DNA of 64,000 bases, taken from positions 134,041 to 198,040 of the forward strand of contig JABZIZ010000004.1 of assembly GCA_015258065.1 (NCBI GenBank), given 5' to 3'. This DNA comes from Lachnospiraceae bacterium. GTDB lineage: Bacteria; Bacillota; Clostridia; Lachnospirales; Lachnospiraceae. Below are positions 17,236-25,077 of this stretch, in pieces. Position 1 is the first letter of the stretch, and every line of letters starts with the position of its first letter. A program made the translations under genes and the position numbers. Below the pieces are notes generated by a model. The model was not told the DNA's origin. It saw only the letters and a list, made by a program, of their open reading frames with translations, and searched no databases.

Positions 17236-18012
17236 ATGGGTTTCGTAAACTATGAAGTGGACGGAATGGTCGGTCTGATTACGATCAATCGTCCGGAGGC
17301 GTTAAATGCGCTGAATTCCCAGGTTCTGACGGATCTGGAGGCGGTGTTTGACGGAGTCGACCAGAAGGCAGTGCGCTGTCTGATCCTCACCGGTGCAGGG
17401 GAGAAGTCCTTTGTGGCCGGCGCAGACATTGCAGAGATGCACAATCTGGATGAGGCAGGAGGGGTTGCCTTCGGGAAAAAGGGAAATGACCTGTTTCGTA
17501 AGATCGAAACCTTCCCTCTGCCGGTGATTGCAGCCATCAACGGTTATGCGCTGGGAGGCGGAAATGAACTTGCCATGAGCTGCGACATTCGCATCTGCTC
17601 GGACAATGCGGTATTCGGTCAGCCGGAGACAGGGCTTGGTGTTACACCCGGTTTCGGCGGTACACAGAGGCTTTCCAGACTGATCAACCCGGGGATGGCA
17701 AAACAGATTCTCTATACATCCAGAAACATCAAGGCCGATGAGGCCTACCGTCTGGGGCTGGTCAATGCCATTTATACGCAGGAAGAGTTGATGCCTGCGG
17801 CCAAGAAGATGGCTGCCCAGATTGCGGCAAACGGGCCGATTGCGGTAAGAGCTTGCAAGAAGCTGGTGAATGACGGACTGCAGGTAGACATCGATCAGGC
17901 CATTGTCCTGGAAGAAAAGGCATTCGGCAGCATGTTTGCCACCAACGACCAGAAGGAAGGAATGGGCGCCTTCGTGGAGAAGCGCAAAGAAAAGCACTTC
18001 ACCAACACCTGA
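17236..18012 (+). CDS. crt: Crotonase (3-hydroxybutyryl-CoA dehydratase)
   Basis: Enoyl-CoA hydratase that dehydrates 3-hydroxybutyryl-CoA to crotonyl-CoA in butyrate synthesis. The 258-residue protein has the crotonase core: oxyanion-hole stretch AGADIAEM near residue 62, ALGGGNELAMSCDIRI near 103, and QPETGLGVTPGFGGTQRL near 132, which contains the catalytic glutamates (in NELA and PETGLG). The ribosome site AGGAGG lies 7 bases before ATG. It is the first gene after a strong promoter and precedes thiolase and HBD, the usual partners. Confidence 0.95.
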   Translation: MGFVNYEVDGMVGLITINRPEALNALNSQVLTDLEAVFDGVDQKAVRCLILTGAGEKSFVAGADIAEMHNLDEAGGVAFGKKGNDLFRKIETFPLPVIAAINGYALGGGNELAMSCDIRICSDNAVFGQPETGLGVTPGFGGTQRLSRLINPGMAKQILYTSRNIKADEAYRLGLVNAIYTQEELMPAAKKMAAQIAANGPIAVRACKKLVNDGLQVDIDQAIVLEEKAFGSMFATNDQKEGMGAFVEKRKEKHFTNT

Positions 18013-18070
18013 TCGTTTTTCTTACGGTATTACTCAATTCTTTTTTTCCATGAAAGGAGATAGAAATCAT

Positions 18071-19291
18071 ATGAGCAAGGATCCTAAAGACGTTGTAATC
18101 GTAGGCGCGGCAAGAACTCCGTTCGGCAAGCTGGGCGGTTCCTTAAAACCGTTTCAGGCTCCGGAGTTGGGCGGAATGGCCATCAAGGAAGCACTGAAGA
18201 GATCCGGTATTGCGGGAAGCGAAGTTTCCGAAACCATTTACGGTTGTGTCATTCCGGCAGGTCTCGGACAGATTCCGGGTCGTCAGGCGATGTGGAAGGC
18301 GGGCATTCCGCTGGATCGTCCGGCGTTAACCATCAACAAGGTTTGCGGTTCGGCTCTGAAGGCAGTCACACTGGGCGTACAGACCATCAAGGCAGGAGAC
18401 AATACGGTTGTCGTTGCCGGCGGTATGGAATCCATGTCCAATGCGCCTTACCTTTCTCAGGATATTCGCTGGGGTCACAGAATGTTCGACTTCAAGATGG
18501 TCGATGCCATGGTACATGACGGACTCTGGTGCCCGCAGTATAACGTGCACATGGCCTGCCACGGCGGTGAGGTTGCTCTGGAGCACGGCATTTCCCGTGA
18601 GATGCAGGATGAATGGGCACAGCGCTCCCAGGAGAAATGGCAGCAGGCAGAAGAGAAGCATGCGTTTGACGACGAGCGTTTTGCCGTTGAAATCAAGGAC
18701 AGAAAGGGTCGCGTAACCGTATTTGACAAGGACGAACAGCCTCGTCCCGAGAGCACCCTGGAAGGACTGAAGAAGCTTCCGGCTCTGTTTACCGATGTGG
18801 CACCGAAGAGCACGGTGACGGCAGGAAATGCACCAGGCACCAACGACGGCGCTTCCGCAGTTGTCATCTGCACCAGAGAATATGCGGATGCACACGGCTT
18901 AAAGCCTCTTGCTGTGATCAGAGGATATGCACAGGCGGCAACAGACTCCAAGCAGATCGCGACCATTCCGGGCGTAGCCATCCAGAAGCTGATGGAGAAG
19001 TACAACGTCGGTCTGGATACCTTCGACGTTATGGAAATCAACGAAGCCTTCGCAGCCGTCACTCTGGTTTCCGGTATCAGCATTCTGGGCATGAGCTGGG
19101 ATGAGCTGGACAAGAAGTGCAACGTCAACGGCGGTGCAGTCGCAGTCGGACACCCGATCGGCGCAACCGGTGCCCGTATCCTGATGACCATGATCTGGGA
19201 ACTCAAGAGAAGAGGACAGAAGAACGGTGTAGCAGCACTTTGCTCCGGTATGGCGCAGGGAGATGCTTGCTGGATTGAAGTAGAAGACTGA
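18071..19291 (+). CDS. thlA: Acetyl-CoA acetyltransferase (thiolase)
   Basis: Condenses two acetyl-CoA into acetoacetyl-CoA, the entry step of butyrate synthesis. The 406-residue length is normal. Catalytic residues are visible: nucleophile Cys92 in NKVCGSALK, His361 in VAVGHPIGATGAR and Cys391 in LCSGMAQGDA. The last motif differs from the CxGGGMG seen in many thiolases and suggests a distinct thiolase subgroup. ATG at 18071 follows AAAGGAGA by 8 bases; the frame stays open upstream through the end of crotonase but has no ribosome site there. It lies between crt and hbd in one operon. Confidence 0.94.
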   Translation: MSKDPKDVVIVGAARTPFGKLGGSLKPFQAPELGGMAIKEALKRSGIAGSEVSETIYGCVIPAGLGQIPGRQAMWKAGIPLDRPALTINKVCGSALKAVTLGVQTIKAGDNTVVVAGGMESMSNAPYLSQDIRWGHRMFDFKMVDAMVHDGLWCPQYNVHMACHGGEVALEHGISREMQDEWAQRSQEKWQQAEEKHAFDDERFAVEIKDRKGRVTVFDKDEQPRPESTLEGLKKLPALFTDVAPKSTVTAGNAPGTNDGASAVVICTREYADAHGLKPLAVIRGYAQAATDSKQIATIPGVAIQKLMEKYNVGLDTFDVMEINEAFAAVTLVSGISILGMSWDELDKKCNVNGGAVAVGHPIGATGARILMTMIWELKRRGQKNGVAALCSGMAQGDACWIEVED

Positions 19292-19316
19292 TTTTTACCA
19301 TAAGGAGGATAGAATT

Positions 19317-20174
19317 ATGGCAATTAATACGGTTATGGTCATCGGTGCAGGACAGATGGGCGGCGGCATCGCTCAGGTTTTTGCATCCATCGGTAAAAAG
19401 ACCTATCTGAATGATATCAAGCAGGAATTTATTGACGGCGGTATTGCCAAGATCACCAAGAATCTGGACAGGAGCGTTTCCAAGGGAAAAATCACGGAAG
19501 AGCAGAAGAACGAGACCCTGAAGAACATCATCCCTGCGCTGGATATCGATCAGGTGGCAGGAGAGTGCGACGTCATCGTCGAGGCTGCCATCGAAAACAT
19601 GGAAATCAAGGCGAAACTGTTCGAGAAGCTGGATCAGCTTTGCAAGCCGGAATGCATTCTGGCAACCAATACCTCTTCTCTTCCGATCACGGAGATTGCT
19701 GCGCATACGAAGAGAGCGGACAAGGTCATCGGCATGCACTTCATGAATCCGGTTCCGGTGATGAAGCTGGTCGAGTTGATCAGAGGGCTTGCCACTTCCG
19801 ATGAGACCTTTAAGACCATCAAGGCTCTGGGAGAGGAAATGGGCAAGACGCCGGTGGAAGTACGCGATGTACCCGGCTTTGTCAGCAACCGTGTCCTGCA
19901 GATGATGATCAACGAAGCCATCTACTGTGTGTATGAAGGCGTTGCGACTCCGCAGGATATCGATACCGTCATGAAGCTCGGTATGAACCATCCGATGGGA
20001 CCGATTGAACTGGCAGACTTTATCGGACTGGACACCGTGCTTGCAATCATGAATGTCCTGTATGAAGGCTATGCGGACAGCAAATATCGTCCCTGCCCGC
20101 TGCTTCGTCAGTACGTAAAAGCAGGCTGGGTCGGCAGAAAGTGCGGCAGAGGCTTCTACACCTACGATAAATAA
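19317..20174 (+). CDS. hbd: 3-hydroxybutyryl-CoA dehydrogenase
   Basis: NAD(P)H-dependent reductase of acetoacetyl-CoA to 3-hydroxybutyryl-CoA. The 285-residue single-function protein starts with the dinucleotide-binding GAGQMGGGIAQVFA, and carries the catalytic histidine in GMHFMNPVPVM (His141) plus the DVPGFVSNRV and NHPMGPIELADFIGLD signatures of the C-terminal domain. It has AAGGAGG upstream and follows thiolase by 25 bases. Cofactor preference (NADH or NADPH) cannot be assigned from what is seen. Confidence 0.95.
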   Translation: MAINTVMVIGAGQMGGGIAQVFASIGKKTYLNDIKQEFIDGGIAKITKNLDRSVSKGKITEEQKNETLKNIIPALDIDQVAGECDVIVEAAIENMEIKAKLFEKLDQLCKPECILATNTSSLPITEIAAHTKRADKVIGMHFMNPVPVMKLVELIRGLATSDETFKTIKALGEEMGKTPVEVRDVPGFVSNRVLQMMINEAIYCVYEGVATPQDIDTVMKLGMNHPMGPIELADFIGLDTVLAIMNVLYEGYADSKYRPCPLLRQYVKAGWVGRKCGRGFYTYDK

Positions 20175-20191
20175 GCAAATGGTCTGAGGTT

Positions 20192-20231
20192 GCCCGGTCC
20201 GGTTCCGCATGGGCGCGGTATCCGGCCGGGC
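20192..20231 (+). other. Long GC-rich nested hairpin between hbd and CoA-transferase
   Basis: GCCCGG and CCGG pair with CCGG and CCGGGC across one bulged T, and an inner CCGC/GCGG stem extends the structure. No run of T follows, so complete termination is unlikely. It may set the level of the CoA-transferase relative to the upstream genes through partial termination or mRNA stability. Confidence 0.6.
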
Positions 20232-20279
20232 TTATGCGGTTTCCGGGAAGGGAAAAATTTTTAGAAGGGGTATCGTAAA

Positions 20280-21578
20280 ATGGATCTGAAAGAGCTTTAT
20301 CTAAAGAAGCGGATGTCAGCGGGGGATATCGCTTCTCAAATTGGTTCGGGAGAATGCGTGCACACCGATCTGGCAGCGGCGATTCCCCCGGGAATCATTC
20401 AGGCTCTGGTAAAACGTGCAAAGAGCGGGGAAGTGAAGGATGTGAAGCTTTATACGTCTTTAGACATCGGACAGTACGAGTGTCTGGATGAGGAGGCGCT
20501 GAAGAATATCACACCGATCAGTTGGTTTTCCAGCGGAAGGCTTGCCAAAATGATCAATGCCGCACGGGCAGACATCATTCCCTGCAACTATTCGAGTATG
20601 CCTGCTTTACATGCGCTAACGCCGGTGGATGTGATGGTCGCCGTCGTATCCCCGATGGATCGGCACGGCTATTTTTCAACCGGTGGATCGGCTTCTTTTT
20701 CTCAATCGGTCATTGATCGGGCAAAAAAAATCTATTTGGAAGTTTGTCCCTGGATGCCGAGAGCGTTAACGGGGCCCATCATCCATATATCGCAGGTAGA
20801 TGGGGTGTTTGAATCGGAGGCTCCTTTGGTAGAGTTGCCAAAGCCCCCCATTGATGAAATCAGTAAGAAAATCGGAGAGCTGATGGCAGAGGAAGTGCCG
20901 AACGGAGCAACCATTCAGATGGGAATCGGCGCGGTGCCGGAGGCTTTCGGCATGGCTCTTCTCGACAAGAAGGACATGGGCATTCATACCGAGCTCTTAA
21001 CAGAAAGCATGATCGACATGATCGAAGCGGGAGCCGTCACGAATCTGCAGAAACCGATTCACAGAGGAAGGACGGTTGCAACGTTGGCTTTCGGTAGCAA
21101 AAAGGTGCTCGACTATATCAATGACAATCCTGCCTGTGAGATGCTGACGGTGGATTATGTAAACAATCCCGCCGTGATTGCCATGCATCCGAATTTTATC
21201 TCCGTAAACGCCGCTCTGGAGGTGGATTTCTATGGGCAGGTCTGTGCGGAGTCGGTCGGAACAAGGCATGTTTCCGGGTCGGGCGGACAGTTGGATTACG
21301 TGAGAGGTGCGGTTGCATCGAAGGGAGGATGCAGCTATATTGCTTTTTCGTCTACGGCAAAAAACGATACCATCACGAAAATCAAGCCGACCCTGACGCC
21401 GGGCGCCTGTGTAACGACCGGAAAGAATGAGGTCGATTGCATTGTCACCGAGTACGGGATTGCAAGGCTTAGGGGGAAGCCGTTGTCGGAACGTACGAAG
21501 GCGCTGATTTCCATTGCACATCCGAAATTTCGTGAAGAACTGACGTATGAAGCAAAGAAACAGAATATTATTATCTGA
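20280..21578 (+). CDS. Butyryl-CoA:acetate / 4-hydroxybutyrate CoA-transferase family enzyme
   Basis: CoA-transferase of the acetyl-CoA hydrolase/transferase family, expected to release butyrate by moving CoA to acetate. The 432-residue protein keeps the two-domain fold. The catalytic Glu falls at residue 238 in GIHTELLTE, preceded by MGIGAVPEAFG, and the CoA-binding GTRHVSGSGGQLDYVRGA lies near 344. The family contains butyryl-CoA:acetate (But) and 4-hydroxybutyrate (AbfT/Cat2) enzymes that are hard to tell apart by eye. Location between hbd and a bcd-etf set, with no butyrate kinase gene seen, favours But. AGAAGGGG precedes ATG. Confidence 0.85.
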   Translation: MDLKELYLKKRMSAGDIASQIGSGECVHTDLAAAIPPGIIQALVKRAKSGEVKDVKLYTSLDIGQYECLDEEALKNITPISWFSSGRLAKMINAARADIIPCNYSSMPALHALTPVDVMVAVVSPMDRHGYFSTGGSASFSQSVIDRAKKIYLEVCPWMPRALTGPIIHISQVDGVFESEAPLVELPKPPIDEISKKIGELMAEEVPNGATIQMGIGAVPEAFGMALLDKKDMGIHTELLTESMIDMIEAGAVTNLQKPIHRGRTVATLAFGSKKVLDYINDNPACEMLTVDYVNNPAVIAMHPNFISVNAALEVDFYGQVCAESVGTRHVSGSGGQLDYVRGAVASKGGCSYIAFSSTAKNDTITKIKPTLTPGACVTTGKNEVDCIVTEYGIARLRGKPLSERTKALISIAHPKFREELTYEAKKQNIII

Positions 21579-21725
21579 ATCTGAAAGGATGCCGTGCATC
21601 CGAAAGGACGACTCAGATCGAAAAAGGGGAACGGAGTCTAAAAGGATGTTTTGAATCCGAAAAAAGAGGATGTAAACCGGAAAGAGCGATGTGAGTCGGA
21701 TGGGATGATCGGAATCTGACAGGAA
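21577..21725 (+). repeat. Degenerate ~20-bp tandem repeats before second bcd
   Basis: The gap between the CoA-transferase and the second bcd consists of about eight decayed units of the form ATCYGAAAGGATG plus a variable tail, period 18-21 bases. Several units contain AAAGGA or AGGATG, ribosome-site-like cores, and the last one supplies GGAAAGGAAG for the downstream ATG. The repeat seems to begin at the very end of the CoA-transferase gene. Confidence 0.65.
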
Positions 21726-21734
21726 AGGAAGATT

Positions 21735-22874
21735 ATGTTTGAACTGACGAAAGAACAGGCAATGCTCCAGAAGATGGTCAGAGAATTCGCCACGAATGAA
21801 GTGGAGCCGATTGCCGAACAGATGGAGAAGGATGGACATATTCCTGCCGATCTGTACAAAAAGTTCGGAGAGACCGGACTGCTTTCGCTGAACATTCCGA
21901 AGGAATACGGCGGAGCGGGAATGGATGATATCTGCAAGGTACTGGCAGTGATGGAAGTGGCAAGGGCGGATGCCTCCGCTGCGGAGTTTTTCGCAGTGCA
22001 GCTGCTGGTGAACTACATCCTCGCCACCCATGCCAATGAGGAGCAGAAGAAAAAATATTTTGCACTCCCCAAGCAGGGAAAGATCGGTGCCTTTGCGCTG
22101 ACTGAGCCGGAAGCGGGATCGGATGCGGGCGGACTGCAGATGACGGCGGAAGAGGACGGAGACAGCTATATTTTAAACGGTTCCAAAGTCTTTATTTCCA
22201 ATATGGGAGAAAATGAGGGAGAATTTGCCCTTGTCTTTGCGCTGACCGATAAGGCCAAGAAGAACCGCGGCGGCGTCACCGCCTTCATCGTGGACAGAGA
22301 CACGCCCGGCTTCAAGCTCGGTAAGTTTGAAGATAAGATGGGACTGCGCGCTTGTGCGGTTTCGGAACTGATTTTCGAAGACTGCCGCGTACCCAAGAGC
22401 CAGATCCTTGGTGTGGTAGGAAAAGGCTTCAATGTTGCCATGTCCGGTCTGGATTCCGGACGTATCGGTATCGCATCCCAGGCCTGCGGAGAAGCACAGG
22501 CGGCTCTGGATGAGGCGGTGACCTATGCCAAGCAGCGTCAGCAGTTCGGCAAACCGATCGCAACCAAGCAGGGCTTACAGTGGTATCTGGCGGAGATGGC
22601 GACCAAGTTGGAGGCGGCCAAGCTCTTAACGCTGAAGGCGGCTGCCCTCATGACTGCGGGAAAGAGAGCGGTAGAAAACTGCTCCATGGCGAAGTTCTAT
22701 GCAGCAGAGACCGCAAATGAAATCTGCGCGAAAGCCATTCAGATTCATGGCGGCTATGGCTATATGAAGGACTATAAGGTGGAGCGCATCTACCGTGATG
22801 CGAGAATCCTGACCATCTACGAAGGCACCAGTGAAGTGCAGAAGATCGTGATCAGCAGAGGACTTTTGAAATAA
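21735..22874 (+). CDS. bcd: Acyl-CoA dehydrogenase, butyryl-CoA dehydrogenase type (copy 2)
   Basis: Second FAD acyl-CoA dehydrogenase, 379 residues, located with the main butyrate operon and likely reducing crotonyl-CoA to butyryl-CoA. It has the FAD/substrate segment LTEPEAGSDAGG near residue 125, FEDKMGLRACAVSEL, and catalytic Glu363 in IYEGTSEVQK. It differs throughout from copy 1 at 13.8 kb, so this is an old duplication or separate acquisition rather than a recent copy. The ribosome site AAAGGAAG comes from the last unit of the repeats ahead of it. It is followed by its own etfB and etfA. A different short-chain substrate is possible for either copy. Confidence 0.92.
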   Translation: MFELTKEQAMLQKMVREFATNEVEPIAEQMEKDGHIPADLYKKFGETGLLSLNIPKEYGGAGMDDICKVLAVMEVARADASAAEFFAVQLLVNYILATHANEEQKKKYFALPKQGKIGAFALTEPEAGSDAGGLQMTAEEDGDSYILNGSKVFISNMGENEGEFALVFALTDKAKKNRGGVTAFIVDRDTPGFKLGKFEDKMGLRACAVSELIFEDCRVPKSQILGVVGKGFNVAMSGLDSGRIGIASQACGEAQAALDEAVTYAKQRQQFGKPIATKQGLQWYLAEMATKLEAAKLLTLKAAALMTAGKRAVENCSMAKFYAAETANEICAKAIQIHGGYGYMKDYKVERIYRDARILTIYEGTSEVQKIVISRGLLK

Positions 22875-22924
22875 TTGCATGATCCGGATAGGGATGGCAT
22901 CATTATTTTTAAAGGAGAGAATCA

Positions 22925-23725
22925 ATGAAAGCAATTGTTTGTGTAAAGCAGGTTCCGGATACGTCCGGGGTCGTAGCAGTCAAGGAAGACGGCACGATGG
23001 ATCGCGCCGCCATGGCGACGATTACGAACCACGACGATCTGGCTGCCGTTGAGGCGGCTCTGCAGTTAAAGGATGAGACAGGCTGTGAAGTAATCGTAGT
23101 ATCCATGGGACCTCCGCCCGCAGAAGGCATGTTGAGAGAGCTTCTGGCGATGGGAGCGGACAAGGCGGTTCTGGTATCTGCCCGTGAATTTGGCGGTTCC
23201 GACACCTATGCAACCTCACAGATTCTGGCCGCTGCGGTTCACAAGATTGGCGTGGATAAAGATGATGTGGTCTTCTGCGGCAGACAGGCGATCGACGGCG
23301 ATACGGCGCAGGTAGGACCGCAGATCGCGGAGAAGCTGAATCTGCCTCAGGTGACTTATGCGGCAGAAATCAAAAAACAGGGGAACGAGCTTCAGGTGAA
23401 GCGCCTGTTAGAAGATGGCTATATGATGCTTCGCGTAGAGACTCCCTGCCTGATTACCTGCGTGAAGGAGCTGAATAAGCCGCGTTATATGACGCTTTGG
23501 GGCATTCAGGAGTGCTTTTCCAAACCGTTGGAAATCTTTGATTACAATGCGTTAAAAGACGAGCCTCTGATTGATCCCGATACCATCGGTCTGAAAGGTT
23601 CACCGACGAATGTTTACAAATCCTTCTCCCCGCCGATGAAGGGTGATGCACAGATTCTGGACGGAAACGGCAAGGAGACCTGCCAGAAGCTTGCGGAGAT
23701 TTTAAATACCAAACATCTCATTTAA
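22925..23725 (+). CDS. etfB: Electron transfer flavoprotein beta subunit (copy 2)
   Basis: Beta subunit of the second Etf pair, 266 residues. It starts MKAIVCVKQVPDT and contains LLAMGADKAVLVS and GRQAIDGDTAQVGPQIA, the family signatures. It lies 50 bases after the second bcd behind AAAGGAGAG. By family knowledge the pair can bifurcate electrons from NADH to crotonyl-CoA and ferredoxin when bound to Bcd. Confidence 0.95.
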   Translation: MKAIVCVKQVPDTSGVVAVKEDGTMDRAAMATITNHDDLAAVEAALQLKDETGCEVIVVSMGPPPAEGMLRELLAMGADKAVLVSAREFGGSDTYATSQILAAAVHKIGVDKDDVVFCGRQAIDGDTAQVGPQIAEKLNLPQVTYAAEIKKQGNELQVKRLLEDGYMMLRVETPCLITCVKELNKPRYMTLWGIQECFSKPLEIFDYNALKDEPLIDPDTIGLKGSPTNVYKSFSPPMKGDAQILDGNGKETCQKLAEILNTKHLI

Positions 23726-23794
23726 TGATCGCAGGATCAAATTCGTTTGATACCCGCATCAGAAAAGGAAAGAAGGAAAGGAGATTCTTTCGTT

Positions 23795-24898
23795 ATGGCT
23801 TACGATAGTAAAGATACGGCCGCGTTTAAGGGCGTATGGGTGTTCTGCGAGCAGCGTGGCGGCGAAATCGGATCCATCAGCTACCAGCTTCTAAGTGAGG
23901 GAAGAAAGTTGGCAAACGACCTCGGTGCAGAACTCTGCGGCGTTCTGCTGGGAAGCGGCATTCCAGAAGAAGAGATCAAGAAACTGGGCGGTTACGGTGC
24001 CGACAAGGTGCTGTATCTGGACAACGAGCTGTTAAAGGATTATACAACGGACGGTTATGCAAAGGTTCTTTGCGAGCTGGTGGAAGAAAAGAAGCCCGAA
24101 ATCTTCTTAATCGGCGCCACCAATATCGGTCGTGACCTTGCGCCCCGCTGTGCAGCCAGGCTTCATACCGGTCTGACGGCAGATTGTACACATCTGGATG
24201 TGGATGTCGAAAAATACAAGAAATTCCTGAAGACGACTTCTACCATTGATGTCGACAATACCAAGTTTGAAGAGAATACCAACCTGAAAATGACCCGTCC
24301 GGCTTTTGGAGGACATTTGATGGCAACCATCATCTGCCCCAGATTCCGTCCGCAGATGTCGACCGTCCGCCCTGGCGTTATGGAAACGCAGGCCTTTGAC
24401 CAGGCAGGAGCGTCCAAGGTTGTGATCGAGAAGTGCCCGGTTCAGCTCTCTGCCTCCGATATTCATGTGAAAATTGACAGCATCGAGAAAACGGCGCAGA
24501 AGCTTGTAGATCTGATCGGCGCGGATGTCATTGTTTCGGTAGGGCGTGGCATCAGCAAAGACCCGGATAAGGGCATTCAGATCGCGCAGGAATTGGCGGA
24601 TACGTTGGGCGGTGTTGTCGGTGCTTCCCGTGCGGCGGTAGACAGCGGCTATATCAGCCAGGATCACCAGGTGGGACAGACCGGCAAGACGGTACATCCG
24701 AGAATTTATATTGCACTTGGTATTTCCGGTGCGATTCAGCACAAGGCGGGCATGCAGGATTCGCAGTGCATTATTGCGGTGAATAAGAATAAGGATGCCC
24801 CGATCTTTGAAGTGGCAACCTATGGCATTGTGGGAGATCTTTTCCAGACGGCACCTCTCTTAAATGAGAGCATCAAGGCCATTCTGGCATCCAAATAA
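23795..24898 (+). CDS. etfA: Electron transfer flavoprotein alpha subunit (copy 2)
   Basis: Alpha subunit of the second Etf pair, 367 residues, about 20 longer than copy 1. It carries GVLLGSGIPEEE, LIGATNIGRDLAPRCAAR, TRPAFGG, VSVGRGIS, SRAAVDSGY and QVGQTGKTVHPRIYIAL, typical of FAD-binding alpha subunits. ATG at 23795 is chosen because AAGGAGA lies upstream; the frame is open 16 codons further up without a ribosome site. It ends the butyrate operon before a strong terminator. Confidence 0.95.
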   Translation: MAYDSKDTAAFKGVWVFCEQRGGEIGSISYQLLSEGRKLANDLGAELCGVLLGSGIPEEEIKKLGGYGADKVLYLDNELLKDYTTDGYAKVLCELVEEKKPEIFLIGATNIGRDLAPRCAARLHTGLTADCTHLDVDVEKYKKFLKTTSTIDVDNTKFEENTNLKMTRPAFGGHLMATIICPRFRPQMSTVRPGVMETQAFDQAGASKVVIEKCPVQLSASDIHVKIDSIEKTAQKLVDLIGADVIVSVGRGISKDPDKGIQIAQELADTLGGVVGASRAAVDSGYISQDHQVGQTGKTVHPRIYIALGISGAIQHKAGMQDSQCIIAVNKNKDAPIFEVATYGIVGDLFQTAPLLNESIKAILASK

Positions 24899-24927
24899 GG
24901 CAACACCGTTCCGCATGATTTGCACGG

Positions 24928-24972
24928 AAAACCCCCGAAGCCCGGTTCAGACTGGGTTTTCGGGGGTTTTTC
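24928..24972. terminator. Bidirectional terminator between etfA and LRR protein
   Basis: About 16-bp stem AAAACCCCCGAAGCCC paired with GGGTTTTCGGGGGTTTT (one bulge), flanked by a T-run on the plus strand and an A-run, read as T-run on the minus strand. It serves two converging genes. Confidence 0.92.
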
Positions 24973-25077
24973 TGTGCCTTGCGGATCTAAGTAGATGATG
25001 CGGGCAACTCGAACTTACGCAGGCGCCAAAACATACGAAGAAAAACGGTTTTGAGGGTTCTTGTTCCGAAAATGGAT

